Positions 25,448-34,176 of a stretch of 64,000 nucleotides of DNA are shown here, piece by piece. The position numbers and the translations under genes are program-made. The notes below the pieces were generated by a model, which saw only the letters and a program-made list of their open reading frames with translations, did no database searches and was not told the origin of the DNA. The stretch is from assembly GCA_046704785.1 (NCBI GenBank), contig JBJKRF010000088.1, positions 1-64,000 on the forward strand, read 5' to 3'. Every line of letters begins with the position of its first letter. Position 1 is the first letter of the stretch. The DNA comes from JBJKRF01 sp046704785. Lineage in GTDB: Bacteria > Chloroflexota > Anaerolineae > Anaerolineales > Villigracilaceae.

Positions 25448-26601
25448 CACGAGCCTCGAGAGTCGGAGGCGACCAACCCCAACATGCGCAGGAACTGTGT
25501 CAGGCAGCCGTCTCCTGTCGAAGGCGGTGTCGGACTGGTCTCATTGATCGTGACGCCAACCTCCGCCCAGCCGGCCTTGACAGCATTTTGCTCGAGGCTA
25601 CCGGCTCCGTACAACTCTCCGGCTGCCTGGAACATGAGGTCGGCGGCGTTTTGGAAATCAGAGTTGGCGGTAAGCTTTTCGGTCAGTGTTTTATACCAGA
25701 TCAAGCCGGCTTTTTCCCAGGCAAAGCCTCCAATGTTCACGGCAACGACGTAAAAAGCATGGTTTGGAATACCGGAATTGATATGTACCCCGCCGTTGTC
25801 GCTGAGGGTGTTGACGTAATCTTTCATGTTGACCGGCTGAGGGTCCTTGCCGAGCACCGGATCGTCGTAGGCCGTGCCAGGCGCTTTCATCGAACGCAAC
25901 CCGATGCCGTTGACGTTCGAAGTGAGCAGACCCTGCCCGATGATCCAGTCGGCCTGGTCGGCGCTCTGTTTCAGGTTGTACTGCTTGACCAGTGAGCCGA
26001 ACACGTCGGAGACCGATTCGTTCAACGCGCCGGGTTGATTAGCGTAATTCAACTGCGCTGAATATTGAGTCACGCCATGCGTGAGTTCATGCCCGATCAC
26101 ATCGATGGCGATGGTGAAACGGTTGAACAGTCGCTGGGCAGGGGGCAGGTCTTCGTCGCCATCGCCGTAAACCATCTGTGAGCCATCCCAGAAAGCGTTG
26201 TCGTAGCCTTGCTGATAATGGACGCTGGAATCCAGTTTCATGCCGTTATTATCGATGGAATTTCTGTTGTAGACGTTGTAGTACAGGTCGTACGTTGCCC
26301 CGCTGCCGTCGTACGCTTCGTTGATCGCCACGTCGCTGACGGGGGCATCGCCTTCTTTGCGCACGACGACCCCTGGAAGATTCGAGCCATGTTGGGCATC
26401 GTAAACGGTTCGTTGTTTGACCCCGGCTGCTGCTCCGGCCATGGCAGTCCTTACGGGCGCAGCGCTACGGGCAACTCGAAACTGGGTGGACAGTGTCATC
26501 GTTCGCTGGGCGGTATCGCGTTGTTCTGGCGTGCCATTTTGGGCAATCTGATCGAGAATATGCGGCGGGAGAATGCAGGAAATCGAGGGATGGGCAGGCA
26601 T
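25447..26601 (-). CDS. M4 metallopeptidase, protealysin-like, no signal peptide
   Basis: 384 residues from the ATG at 26601, behind GAAAGGATTGATT; an upstream in-frame extension of 23 codons has no such site. The N-terminal ~50 residues (HPSISCILPPHILDQIAQNG) are the short protealysin-type propeptide with the PPHIL segment and a cysteine, not the long FTP propeptide of secreted thermolysins. The catalytic domain has HELTH (171-175) with zinc ligand Glu195 in GALNESVSDV, and HINSGIPNHAFY with the second catalytic histidine (compare thermolysin His231). No signal peptide is present, so export by an unusual route or an intracellular role is expected. It is coupled to an emfourin-like inhibitor. 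Confidence 0.9.
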   Translation of the reverse strand: MPAHPSISCILPPHILDQIAQNGTPEQRDTAQRTMTLSTQFRVARSAAPVRTAMAGAAAGVKQRTVYDAQHGSNLPGVVVRKEGDAPVSDVAINEAYDGSGATYDLYYNVYNRNSIDNNGMKLDSSVHYQQGYDNAFWDGSQMVYGDGDEDLPPAQRLFNRFTIAIDVIGHELTHGVTQYSAQLNYANQPGALNESVSDVFGSLVKQYNLKQSADQADWIIGQGLLTSNVNGIGLRSMKAPGTAYDDPVLGKDPQPVNMKDYVNTLSDNGGVHINSGIPNHAFYVVAVNIGGFAWEKAGLIWYKTLTEKLTANSDFQNAADLMFQAAGELYGAGSLEQNAVKAGWAEVGVTINETSPTPPSTGDGCLTQFLRMLGLVASDSRGS

Positions 26602-26710
26602 AATCAATCCTTTCTCTGAAAGAAAAAGCCTGTTGATATTCAGTATACGCATGCCAGACCGGCTTGACAACTACCCTCTGGTTCCTGGCAGATTTATGCA
26701 CATTTGTCAT

Positions 26711-26745
26711 AAAAAAAAGAACGGAGAGCCGGTTTTGCTCCCCGT
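26711..26745 (-). terminator. Terminator of the hflX-pepF transcript
   Basis: On the minus strand ACGGGGAGC / GCTCTCCGT (one mismatch) forms a stem with an AAAACCG loop, followed by TTCTTTTTTTT. Confidence 0.75.
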
Positions 26746-26773
26746 CTTTTGGTGAACGCTGATGGGTATTTCC

Positions 26774-28573
26774 CTATAGCTGCTCGTAACGTTCGATCTG
26801 CTTGCCGATGATTGCCAGACTATCGGCCCAGAAGGCCTTCGTGCGGATGTCGATTCCGAAACGTCCGGCCAGATCGGCTGCGGGCGCTTCGCCCGTACAG
26901 GCAAGCAAGTCGATGTAATCGGGGACGAAGTCTGCGCCGCGCTGTTGATAAATCGCGTACAGGCCGGTGCCGAAAAGCAGCCCGAAGGCATAGGGGAAGT
27001 TGTAGAAGGAAAGTCCCACCGAGTAATAATGCGGTTTCCAGGTCCACATATATTTCATCAGGTAGCGCTCATCGAGGCCGTCTCCGTAAGCTGCTTTTTG
27101 GGCGCGTTCCATGATTTCGCAGAAATCATCCGGCGAAAGCTCGGATTGCTCGCGGCGTTCGAAGACTTCTTTCTCGAACAAGTAACGTGAATAAATGTCG
27201 ACGGTTACCTGGCCGGCATTGATCAGGGCATTTTCCAGCACGGCCAGCTCTTCGTCTTTGTTGGCAGCCTGTTTGAGCACGGCCTGGTTGACGATGGTCT
27301 CGCACATGATGGAAGCGGTTTCTGCCAGCGTCATGGGCGTATCCTGCTGGATCATGGTCTTGCCTGCGGCGAAAGCGCACTCGTTATGGAAGGCGTGACC
27401 CAGCTCGTGCGCGATGGTCGAAACCTGATCGAACGAGCCATCGAAGTTCGTCAGAATGCGTGATTCTCTAACAGACGGAACGGGCATGCAGAAACCGCCG
27501 CCGCGCTTGCCGGGCCGCATTTCGGCGTCGATCCAATGATTGTCGAAGGCGCGTTTAGCGAGCGCTTCCAGTTTGGGCGAGAACAGGCCGAAGTTTTTCA
27601 GGATAAAAGTCTGGGCTTGGTCCCATGTGTATACGGTGTCCGTTTTTCCGAGCGGCGCGAACAAATCCCACCAGGCCAGTTTCTCTTTGCCGAGTTTCCT
27701 GGCTTTGGCATGGAAGTAACGCCGGAAGGTAGGTAACGAGTCGCGCATGGCGTCGAGCATGGCCCCCAGGGTGGTACGGTCGATGCGGGACATGTCAATG
27801 GCCGCGTGCAGAGCGTCTTGTCGCCCGCGATGCTGGCTGAATGTGTTGGCCGTCCCTTTGATGCCGTTGAGCGCTGCGGCCAGCGGCTCCTCGATGGTTT
27901 TCCAGGCCACCATTTCAGCCTCGTATCCGCGTCGACGGATGGTCTCGTCGGGGTGGCTGTGCAAATTGATCAACGCCGGCATGGGCATTTTTTGAGGCTT
28001 GCCGTCCAGCTTGAAATCGACGCTCAGTTGCGAGGTGAGCGTGCCTTGCAGCTTCGACCAGGCGCTTCCGCCGCTCAGATTCAATTCCGCTGCCAGAACT
28101 TCTTCGGCTTCGCTCATTAGGAATTTGCTCTGTTCGGCGGCTTCTTGCAGGAAGAAGGCATGCGCTCTGGCCGTTTCGTTGCGCTCGATGATTTCGGGCA
28201 GGAAATTGGCAATCTGCCCGATCCAAGCCTGGCTCTTGATGTTGAGCGTATGAAAACGCATCTGCATTATGTCAAATTCGGACTCCAGCTTTTTTGCCTG
28301 CTGGTTGAATGAATCGGTGGTTACGAACGAACTGATATAAGCGTCGATAGTCAGGACCAACTCATAGAGGTCGTTGAGACGCTCGATCATCTCAGATGTC
28401 AGCGCAGTCAGTTGAGCGAGATCGTTGCGCGCGCCCGTACTCTTCACTTTATCGAAGAAGGCTTCAAGGTCGTCCAGTTGCTTTTCCGTGTCGGCCATCG
28501 CTGCTCTGAATTCCGGTGAGTCCAGACCAGGGTAGACGTTCGACAGACTCCAATGAGGGACAGGCGTGCCCAT
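26774..28573 (-). CDS. pepF: Oligoendopeptidase F (M3 family)
   Basis: 599 residues, the family length. A cytoplasmic zinc endopeptidase for oligopeptides of about 7-20 residues. The zinc motif HELGH occupies residues 389-393 (AHELGHAFHNE), with the third ligand in the downstream ETASIMCETI helix. The N-terminal PVWSLSNVYPGLDS-like start (PHWSLSNVYPGLDS) is typical. AAGGAGCAAAA precedes the ATG. It follows hflX and a small membrane protein in one minus-strand operon and ends at an intrinsic terminator. Confidence 0.94.
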   Translation of the reverse strand: MGTPVPHWSLSNVYPGLDSPEFRAAMADTEKQLDDLEAFFDKVKSTGARNDLAQLTALTSEMIERLNDLYELVLTIDAYISSFVTTDSFNQQAKKLESEFDIMQMRFHTLNIKSQAWIGQIANFLPEIIERNETARAHAFFLQEAAEQSKFLMSEAEEVLAAELNLSGGSAWSKLQGTLTSQLSVDFKLDGKPQKMPMPALINLHSHPDETIRRRGYEAEMVAWKTIEEPLAAALNGIKGTANTFSQHRGRQDALHAAIDMSRIDRTTLGAMLDAMRDSLPTFRRYFHAKARKLGKEKLAWWDLFAPLGKTDTVYTWDQAQTFILKNFGLFSPKLEALAKRAFDNHWIDAEMRPGKRGGGFCMPVPSVRESRILTNFDGSFDQVSTIAHELGHAFHNECAFAAGKTMIQQDTPMTLAETASIMCETIVNQAVLKQAANKDEELAVLENALINAGQVTVDIYSRYLFEKEVFERREQSELSPDDFCEIMERAQKAAYGDGLDERYLMKYMWTWKPHYYSVGLSFYNFPYAFGLLFGTGLYAIYQQRGADFVPDYIDLLACTGEAPAADLAGRFGIDIRTKAFWADSLAIIGKQIERYEQL

Positions 28574-28594
28574 TTTTTGCTCCTTCTGGGCGCA

Positions 28595-28810
28595 CTAAAG
28601 CGCCCAGGCCAACATCAAGCCGAACAAGGCGACGATCAATCCGACGTGCAGAAATAGATTCGTGCGGACGAGATACCATTCAGCAGGGGCAAAACTGACA
28701 AGCAGAAAATTGATAAAGATCAAAGCCATACCGATCAGGGGCAGCAGCCCTTTGCGGGTTGCCAGAAATTCCGAGGTCTGGTCGAGAAACTTCGAAAACC
28801 AGTTGATCAT
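28595..28810 (-). CDS. Small membrane protein, two transmembrane helices
   Basis: 71 residues from the ATG at 28810, which overlaps the hflX stop by four bases (ATGA). Residues ~18-38 (LLPLIGMALIFINFLLVSF) and ~47-70 (LFLHVGLIVALFGLMLAWAL) are hydrophobic helices; the start has an amphipathic MINWFSKFLDQTSEFLATR. The short form and coupling to hflX suggest a membrane-linked accessory, but no family is recognised. The frame is open 16 codons further upstream inside hflX, without a ribosome site. Confidence 0.7.
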   Translation of the reverse strand: MINWFSKFLDQTSEFLATRKGLLPLIGMALIFINFLLVSFAPAEWYLVRTNLFLHVGLIVALFGLMLAWAL

Positions 28811-30162
28811 ATTTTTTCTTCCTCTTCGCTTTCGGATGGTAGACCGGCGCCCAGCCATTCACTGAATTGCGCCAACAAGCGGCCGGGGATGCGTCCCTGG
28901 ATTTTGACGCCGCCGCGCCCGTGCTCGATGCGTTCAACTTGCCCGGCCTCGTGGAACATGGAAATCAACTGTCCTTGCTGGTAGGGGAGCCAGACTTCGA
29001 TGGGCGTATATCTCTCGTAGAGTTCTTCCATAACCTTTTGCATCAACGCTGGGATGGCTTCCCCATTGAGCGCCGAAATTGCCACGGCCTGTGGATAATC
29101 TTGCAACACCTGTTTGGCGGCTTCTGGGTTTTTCAGGCGGTCGACCTTGTTCAGCGCCGTGACAATGGGGATGTGCCCGGCGTCGATCTCATTCAACGTT
29201 TCTTGAACGGACTCAAACTGCGCCAGCGCATTTGGATGTGAAATGTCGACGACGTGCAGGAGCAGGTCGGCCTCGGCGATCTCTTCCAGCGTGGCATGGA
29301 AAGCAGCTACCAGCGTGGTCGGCAGCTTTTGGATGAAGCCGACTGTGTCGGTGAAGAGCGCCAAATGCCCACCGGGCAATTCCACGCGTCGCGTCGTTGG
29401 ATCGAGCGTGGCGAAAAGCTGGTTGGCTGCATAGACCTCGGCGTGGGCTATGCGGTTGAGCAAGGTGGACTTTCCGGCGTTGGTGTATCCGACCAGGGCA
29501 ACCGTTGGGATGCGGCTGCGCTTGCGTTGAGCGCGATAGCGCATACGGTGCGCCCGTACTTTTTCCAGTTCGCGTTTCAGGTGCGCGATCCGGCTGCGAA
29601 TCTGGCGGCGGTCCACTTCCAGTTGGGTTTCGCCGGGGCCGCGCAGACCAACGCCGCCGGTAGCGCCGGTGCGTCCGCCGCCGCCGCCGGCCTGTCGCTC
29701 GAGGTGGGTCCACTGGCGCGTCAGGCGTGGCAACAGATATTCGTACTGCGCCAGTTCCACCTGCAACATGCCTTCGCTGGTGTGAGCGTGTTGCGCGAAG
29801 ATGTCCAGGATCAGTGCCGTACGGTCGAGAACGCGGACGTGTTCGCCCAGCGCTTTTTCAAGCTCGCGTTGATGGCGCGGATTCAGTTCATCGTCGAAGA
29901 TGACAACCTGGGCCAGCGTTTCTTCGCTCAAGGCGCGGAGTTCGTCAACTTTTCCGGAGCCGATGTATGTTTCCGGGTTGGGGTGGTCGAGTTTTTGCGT
30001 CAACTCACCCACCACCGTCAAGCCGGCGGTTTCGGAAAGCAGGGCAAGTTCCGTCATCGAGTCTTCCAGGGGAAACAGGGAGTTTTCCTGGCGCACCTCG
30101 ACGCCGACGAGAAATGCACGTTCCCTGGGCGGTAGAGTCGGTTCAGGAGCCTTTTTTGACAT
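28807..30162 (-). CDS. hflX: GTPase HflX
   Basis: 451 residues. HflX is a ribosome-associated GTPase that splits stalled 70S ribosomes under stress. The N-terminal HflX domain (residues ~20-190) has the GSGKVDEL and LDIFAQHAHTSEGMLQVELAQ segments and a glycine-rich loop (GGGGRTGATGGVGLRGPGE); the G domain carries GYTNAGKST (G1), DTVGFIQKLP (G3) and NKVD (G4). A GAGGAAAAC site sits 11 nt before the ATG. First gene of the operon hflX, small membrane protein, pepF. Confidence 0.95.
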   Translation of the reverse strand: MSKKAPEPTLPPRERAFLVGVEVRQENSLFPLEDSMTELALLSETAGLTVVGELTQKLDHPNPETYIGSGKVDELRALSEETLAQVVIFDDELNPRHQRELEKALGEHVRVLDRTALILDIFAQHAHTSEGMLQVELAQYEYLLPRLTRQWTHLERQAGGGGGRTGATGGVGLRGPGETQLEVDRRQIRSRIAHLKRELEKVRAHRMRYRAQRKRSRIPTVALVGYTNAGKSTLLNRIAHAEVYAANQLFATLDPTTRRVELPGGHLALFTDTVGFIQKLPTTLVAAFHATLEEIAEADLLLHVVDISHPNALAQFESVQETLNEIDAGHIPIVTALNKVDRLKNPEAAKQVLQDYPQAVAISALNGEAIPALMQKVMEELYERYTPIEVWLPYQQGQLISMFHEAGQVERIEHGRGGVKIQGRIPGRLLAQFSEWLGAGLPSESEEEEKI

Positions 30163-30265
30163 TCAGGTTTGGTTTTCCTCGCAATAAAATTAATTCTTTG
30201 GTATTTGTCACCAGCAGGATATGGAGCGTGCTTTTACCCGGCGTCCCCTGCCGAGTCGAAAAATA

Positions 30266-30288
30266 AACGACAGGTGCCTGCCGTTTTT
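30266..30288. terminator. Bidirectional terminator between hflX and kinase genes
   Basis: AACGACAGG / CCTGCCGTT (one mismatch) flanked by TTTTT on the plus strand and TATTTTT on the minus strand; it ends the minus-strand kinase transcript. Confidence 0.65.
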
Positions 30289-30320
30289 AATTATACAACA
30301 CTCGTCCCTGGTTTCTGTGA

Positions 30321-30363
30321 GGTTCCTTGGGAATTATCTGCGGGATGAAGCGGATTTGTGGGA
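30321..30363 (+). repeat. Dispersed intergenic repeat, copy C
   Basis: GGTTCCTTGGGAATT, then GCGGGATGAAGCGGATTTGTG; lies in the 221-bp gap between the hflX start and the kinase stop codon. Confidence 0.6.
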
Positions 30364-30383
30364 GTGTGGTGCCCTGTGAGCGC

Positions 30384-31631
30384 TCATTCCCCCTGTTCGT
30401 GAATGTCGGAAGACTCCTCCTGCGTATCGTCCGCTTTGAATAGTTTGGCAAGTTTGGGGTCTGTCGGCTGGGAGCGAAGCGGCAGCAGGATGTGGAAAAT
30501 GGAGCCGGGACACTTGGTTTCGTCGAAGCCTTCCGACTCGACCCAGATCGCGCCGCCGTGCGATTCGACGATCCCTTTTGTGATTGCCAGTCCCAGGCCC
30601 GGACCGCCGCCCATGAATTTCGTTTTGCCGCTCGAATGCAGGGAAACGTTGCCGAGCTGCCCGAACTTCTCGAAGATGATATCCTGGTTTTCCGGCGCGA
30701 TGCCGATGCCGGTATCGCTGATGATGACTTCCACAAAACCGGACAGCGTCCGCCCGTCCACGCTGATCTTGCCGCCGTCGGGTGTGTATTTGATCGCGTT
30801 GCTGATGATGTTCTTGAGCGCCTGGTAAACCCGTTCCGGGTCGGCGAAGATCAGTTCCTCGCTGCCAGGAAATTGCTGGATATCCAGCGTTTGCTTGCGT
30901 TCGGTGATCGTGTTTTGGAAATCTGCTTTGAGCAGGTTGAGGATGCGGTTGATCCACATCGGTTGGAAGTTGAGCGAGAGCAGGTTGTTGTCGATCAGAG
31001 AGACGTCAATCATGTCGTCGACGATTTCACGCAGGCGTTGGATGCCGTTGTGGACACCCTGTACCAGCATGTGGAGCTGATCCGCCTCGCGGGGAATCAG
31101 GTCTCCGATCATGGCGGTATAGCCCTCGATGAGCGTCAGCGGCGTTTTCAACTCGTGCGCGGCGACGGCGATGAAGTTCGACTTGCTGCGGTCGAGCCGT
31201 TCGAGTTTGGTTTGCAAGGTTTCGAGTTCGTTCGAGATGTAGGTGACGCGCCCTTCGCTCTCGAACGTGGTGACGCGTTCGATACAGTGCAAATAGACGG
31301 GCATCAACGCGCCGATCAGGTCGAGCGCATCGATGTCGTCGAGATTCTCGCGGGCCACTTCGTACGAGATTGTGATGAGTTGGTGCAGTAACGCCGTGAC
31401 GTTGCGTTCGCCCCCTTCGAGGTCTGTTTCGGTGCGGGAGGTGGTCCATTCGTATAAAAGCGTATCCAGCCAACTGGCGTCGCCGGAAACGACAGCCTGG
31501 TCGATCAGGTCGAAGAATTTGGAAAGTTGGCTCTGGAAATTTTCCCGTACACCTGTCCCGCGCGCCAGGACGTTGGCGGCGCGCTTTTCCAACGTGGGGC
31601 GAATGCGGGTAAGTGAGTCCTGAACACTCAT
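30384..31631 (-). CDS. Soluble histidine kinase with helical sensory N-terminus
   Basis: 415 residues, no membrane segment. Residues ~1-125 are all-helical (RPTLEKRAANVLARGTGVREN...) and resemble RsbR/RsbU-type regulatory N domains in overall look, though not convincingly. A coiled linker leads to HisKA (FIAVAAHELKTPLTL, His159) and HATPase (NAIKYTPDGG, DTGIGI, GPGLGL). The acidic C-terminal tail (about 30 residues, ending HEQGE) is unusual. No receiver gene is adjacent. Preceded on the same strand by trmFO and an M28 peptidase gene (65 nt gap). Confidence 0.88.
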   Translation of the reverse strand: MSVQDSLTRIRPTLEKRAANVLARGTGVRENFQSQLSKFFDLIDQAVVSGDASWLDTLLYEWTTSRTETDLEGGERNVTALLHQLITISYEVARENLDDIDALDLIGALMPVYLHCIERVTTFESEGRVTYISNELETLQTKLERLDRSKSNFIAVAAHELKTPLTLIEGYTAMIGDLIPREADQLHMLVQGVHNGIQRLREIVDDMIDVSLIDNNLLSLNFQPMWINRILNLLKADFQNTITERKQTLDIQQFPGSEELIFADPERVYQALKNIISNAIKYTPDGGKISVDGRTLSGFVEVIISDTGIGIAPENQDIIFEKFGQLGNVSLHSSGKTKFMGGGPGLGLAITKGIVESHGGAIWVESEGFDETKCPGSIFHILLPLRSQPTDPKLAKLFKADDTQEESSDIHEQGE

Positions 31632-31696
31632 GGTCTTAGTTTATTCCAGTACGGAGATTTTGACAATTTTCTCCACGTTGCAGTTTTGTTGGGGTG

Positions 31697-32638
31697 TCAC
31701 TGACTGCGAGCCTTGATCCAGGCCAGCAGCGTGTCGCCCACGATTTTCAGGCTTTTGGCAGAGACTTTGTCTGGCGTATCCTGGACGGTGTGCCAGTAGG
31801 GATAATCGATGTCGATGATGTCGACGGCGGGCAGCCCTTTTTTTAGGAAGGGCGTGTGGTCGTCGATAATATAGTAATGCTGCTCCGGGATGAAGTAGTT
31901 GCCGTAGCCCAGTGCGCTGGCCTGCTGCCAGATCTGGTCGGTCAGTTGCGGGGTGGAGTTGCCTTCGCGGTAGATGTTCAAATCCGCGTCGCCGACCATG
32001 TCTACCACAACCACCGCTTCGGGCGTGAAGCTCAGGTTCTGGACGAAAGCGGTCGCGCCCAGGCTCCAATCCCAACCGGGAATATTGCCGTTGTCCTCGG
32101 CGTCGAAGAAAACCAGTTGGACCGGGATGCTGTTCGCGGGCAGGCTGCGCGCCAGTTCCAGCAGCACGGCCACGCCCGAAGCGCCGTCATCTGCGCCGGG
32201 GACGGGAGTCCGGCGGTTGTCCGGCGTGGGGTCCTGGTCGGCGAACATGCGGCTGTCGTAGTGCGCGCCCAGGATGATCTTGGGCGTCAGGGTGTTGCGC
32301 GTGGCGACGATATTTTGAACCGGATGACTCATGACCGTCGACTCGCGCGTTTCGGCTTGCCAACCGGACACGGCCAGTTGCGTTTCGATATATTGGATCA
32401 CTTTGGCGTGCGCTTGCGTACCAACCACACGCGGACCGAAGCTGCTTTGGGCGAGCACATCCTGGTAAGCGCGCGCGCCGTCGAAGCCGTTTGGGGCAAC
32501 GACAACAGGGCGCAGCCACAAGAACCAGGCCAGAGCGAGCCCGGCGGCGATCAGCAGCAGTCCGCCGATTAAACGGATTCTGTAGCGTTGCGGAGTCGCC
32601 TGGGAGGTGGTTGTGGCCGCCGGTTCCGGTGTGTTCAT
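31697..32638 (-). CDS. Membrane-anchored M28 peptidase
   Basis: 313 residues from the ATG at 32638, which overlaps the trmFO stop by four bases (ATGA). A short cytoplasmic tail and one membrane helix ([20 protein letters not shown]) anchor a periplasmic or cell-surface M28 domain. Metal-ligand segments are present: [30 protein letters not shown] and the late [11 protein letters not shown] with the last histidine. M28 contains aminopeptidases and glutaminyl cyclases; the spacing (single helix, WDWSLG, PYWHT) resembles the glutaminyl-peptide cyclotransferase-like subgroup as much as aminopeptidases, so the exact activity is open. Confidence 0.86.
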   Translation of the reverse strand: MNTPEPAATTTSQATPQRYRIRLIGGLLLIAAGLALAWFLWLRPVVVAPNGFDGARAYQDVLAQSSFGPRVVGTQAHAKVIQYIETQLAVSGWQAETRESTVMSHPVQNIVATRNTLTPKIILGAHYDSRMFADQDPTPDNRRTPVPGADDGASGVAVLLELARSLPANSIPVQLVFFDAEDNGNIPGWDWSLGATAFVQNLSFTPEAVVVVDMVGDADLNIYREGNSTPQLTDQIWQQASALGYGNYFIPEQHYYIIDDHTPFLKKGLPAVDIIDIDYPYWHTVQDTPDKVSAKSLKIVGDTLLAWIKARSQ

Positions 32639-34032
32639 ACGGTTTGTAGAAATGCCTCCAGATGCTGGGCCGCGCGTTCGGCGTAGGCGGCAGCCCGCTC
32701 GCGTTTTCCCAGGCGTGCGTTCGTTTCCAGCGGCGGCAGGATGCCAAAATTTGCCTTCATGGGTTGGAAATCTTTCAAGTCGGCGTGGGTCACGTAATGG
32801 CACAGCGCGCCGAGTAGGGTCGTGCGCGGCAGTTCGAGCGACGTCTGGCCTTGCATCACACGCGCCGCGTTCCAGCCGGCCAGCAACCCGCTGGCGATGT
32901 TGCCCATGTATCCTTCCACGCCGATAATTTGCCCGGCAAAGAATAAGGTGTCACGCCGGAGGGTCTGCAACGAGGGGCGCAGCAGCCTGGGCGAAGCGAG
33001 GAAGGTGTTGCGGTGCATCTGGCCGTAGCGTACGAACCTGGCGTTCTGCAATCCAGGAATCAGGCGCAGGACGCGGCGTTGCTCCGGGAAGGTCAGGTTG
33101 GTTTGGAAGCCGACCAGGTTGTACAGGTCGCCGGCCAGGTTGTCCTGCCGAAGTTGGACGACGGCATAGGGGCGTTTCCCCGTGCGTGGGTCGGACAATC
33201 CAACGGGTCGCATGGGCCCGAACGCGAGGGCTTTTTCTCCCCGCTGCGCGATGATCTCGACCGGCAGGCAACCTTCGAAAAATTTGTCGGCGCCGGCGCG
33301 CACGCCCTGTTCCATGACCTGCTCGAAGGCTTTGAGTTGGATGCGCTCGGCACCCTGAAGCGCCGTTACGAAAGCCAGGTATTGGTCCTTGTCGAAGGGG
33401 CAGTTGATGTAATCGCCCTCGTCTTGTTCGCCTTTGCCCCAACGCGAAGCCTGGTAGGCGATGTTCCTATCGATGCTTTCGGCGGAGACGATGGGCGAGA
33501 TGGCATCGAAGAAATATAGATGCTCCTGGCCGCTGAATTGTGCGATGGCGTCCGATAGCGTCGGGGAGGTCAGGGGACCGGATGCGATCACCGTCGGGCC
33601 GTCGGGGATGCCAGTCATCTCCGCGCGCACCAGTTCGATGTTGGGGTGGTCGCTGATGCGTGCGGTGACTTGCTGCGCGAAGCGCTCGCGGTCGACGGCC
33701 AGTGCCGCTCCGGCGGGGAGCGCCGTCTCTTCGGCAACTTCGAGCAGGAGCGAGCCCAGGCGGCGCAATTCCGCTTTGAGAACGCCGGAAGCGCGGTCGG
33801 GTAGGTTCGACCCCAATGAGTTCGAGCAGACCAGTTCGGCGAGCTGCGCCGTCACGTGTGCGCCGGTCTCCAGCGTTGGACGCATCTCATACAGTCGGAC
33901 TTTGATTCCGCGTTGGGCTGCTTGCCAGGCAGCTTCGCTACCGGCCAGCCCGCCACCGACGACGGTCAGCGTCTCTTTTGGGGGAGTCTGGTTGATTTTT
34001 TGGCGTTTCGTGTCCACTCGATTTTGGTCCAT
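32635..34032 (-). CDS. trmFO: Methylenetetrahydrofolate-tRNA uracil-54 methyltransferase
   Basis: 465 residues. A flavoenzyme that makes 5-methyluridine at position 54 of tRNA using methylene-tetrahydrofolate. The FAD fold is at the N-terminus ([19 protein letters not shown]), then [11 protein letters not shown] and [12 protein letters not shown] hold the two family cysteines; ending with [11 protein letters not shown] and a C-terminal helix. The ATG at 34032 has no good ribosome site, so initiation may be leaderless or weak. It is directly followed by the overlapping M28 peptidase gene. Confidence 0.94.
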   Translation of the reverse strand: MDQNRVDTKRQKINQTPPKETLTVVGGGLAGSEAAWQAAQRGIKVRLYEMRPTLETGAHVTAQLAELVCSNSLGSNLPDRASGVLKAELRRLGSLLLEVAEETALPAGAALAVDRERFAQQVTARISDHPNIELVRAEMTGIPDGPTVIASGPLTSPTLSDAIAQFSGQEHLYFFDAISPIVSAESIDRNIAYQASRWGKGEQDEGDYINCPFDKDQYLAFVTALQGAERIQLKAFEQVMEQGVRAGADKFFEGCLPVEIIAQRGEKALAFGPMRPVGLSDPRTGKRPYAVVQLRQDNLAGDLYNLVGFQTNLTFPEQRRVLRLIPGLQNARFVRYGQMHRNTFLASPRLLRPSLQTLRRDTLFFAGQIIGVEGYMGNIASGLLAGWNAARVMQGQTSLELPRTTLLGALCHYVTHADLKDFQPMKANFGILPPLETNARLGKRERAAAYAERAAQHLEAFLQTV

Positions 34033-34162
34033 GTCTTGGAGAAGAGCGTCCCTATTTTACCGCTGTAGGCGGAAAAAGAAGACGGTTTTGTGAGATTTTT
34101 TCGACAGGCGAGTGGAGAAATGCGCGGCGTGTCGTCCATGTAGTTTTTGAAAAATTCGCGTA

Positions 34163-34176
34163 TATAATTGGAGTTA
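34163..34176 (+). promoter_or_regulatory. -10 box close to the start of the 34176 kinase gene
   Basis: TATAAT (34163-34168) ends seven bases before the ATG at 34176, with TGGAGTT between them. Transcription would begin at or next to the start codon, a second case in this window of a probable leaderless mRNA. Confidence 0.35.
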
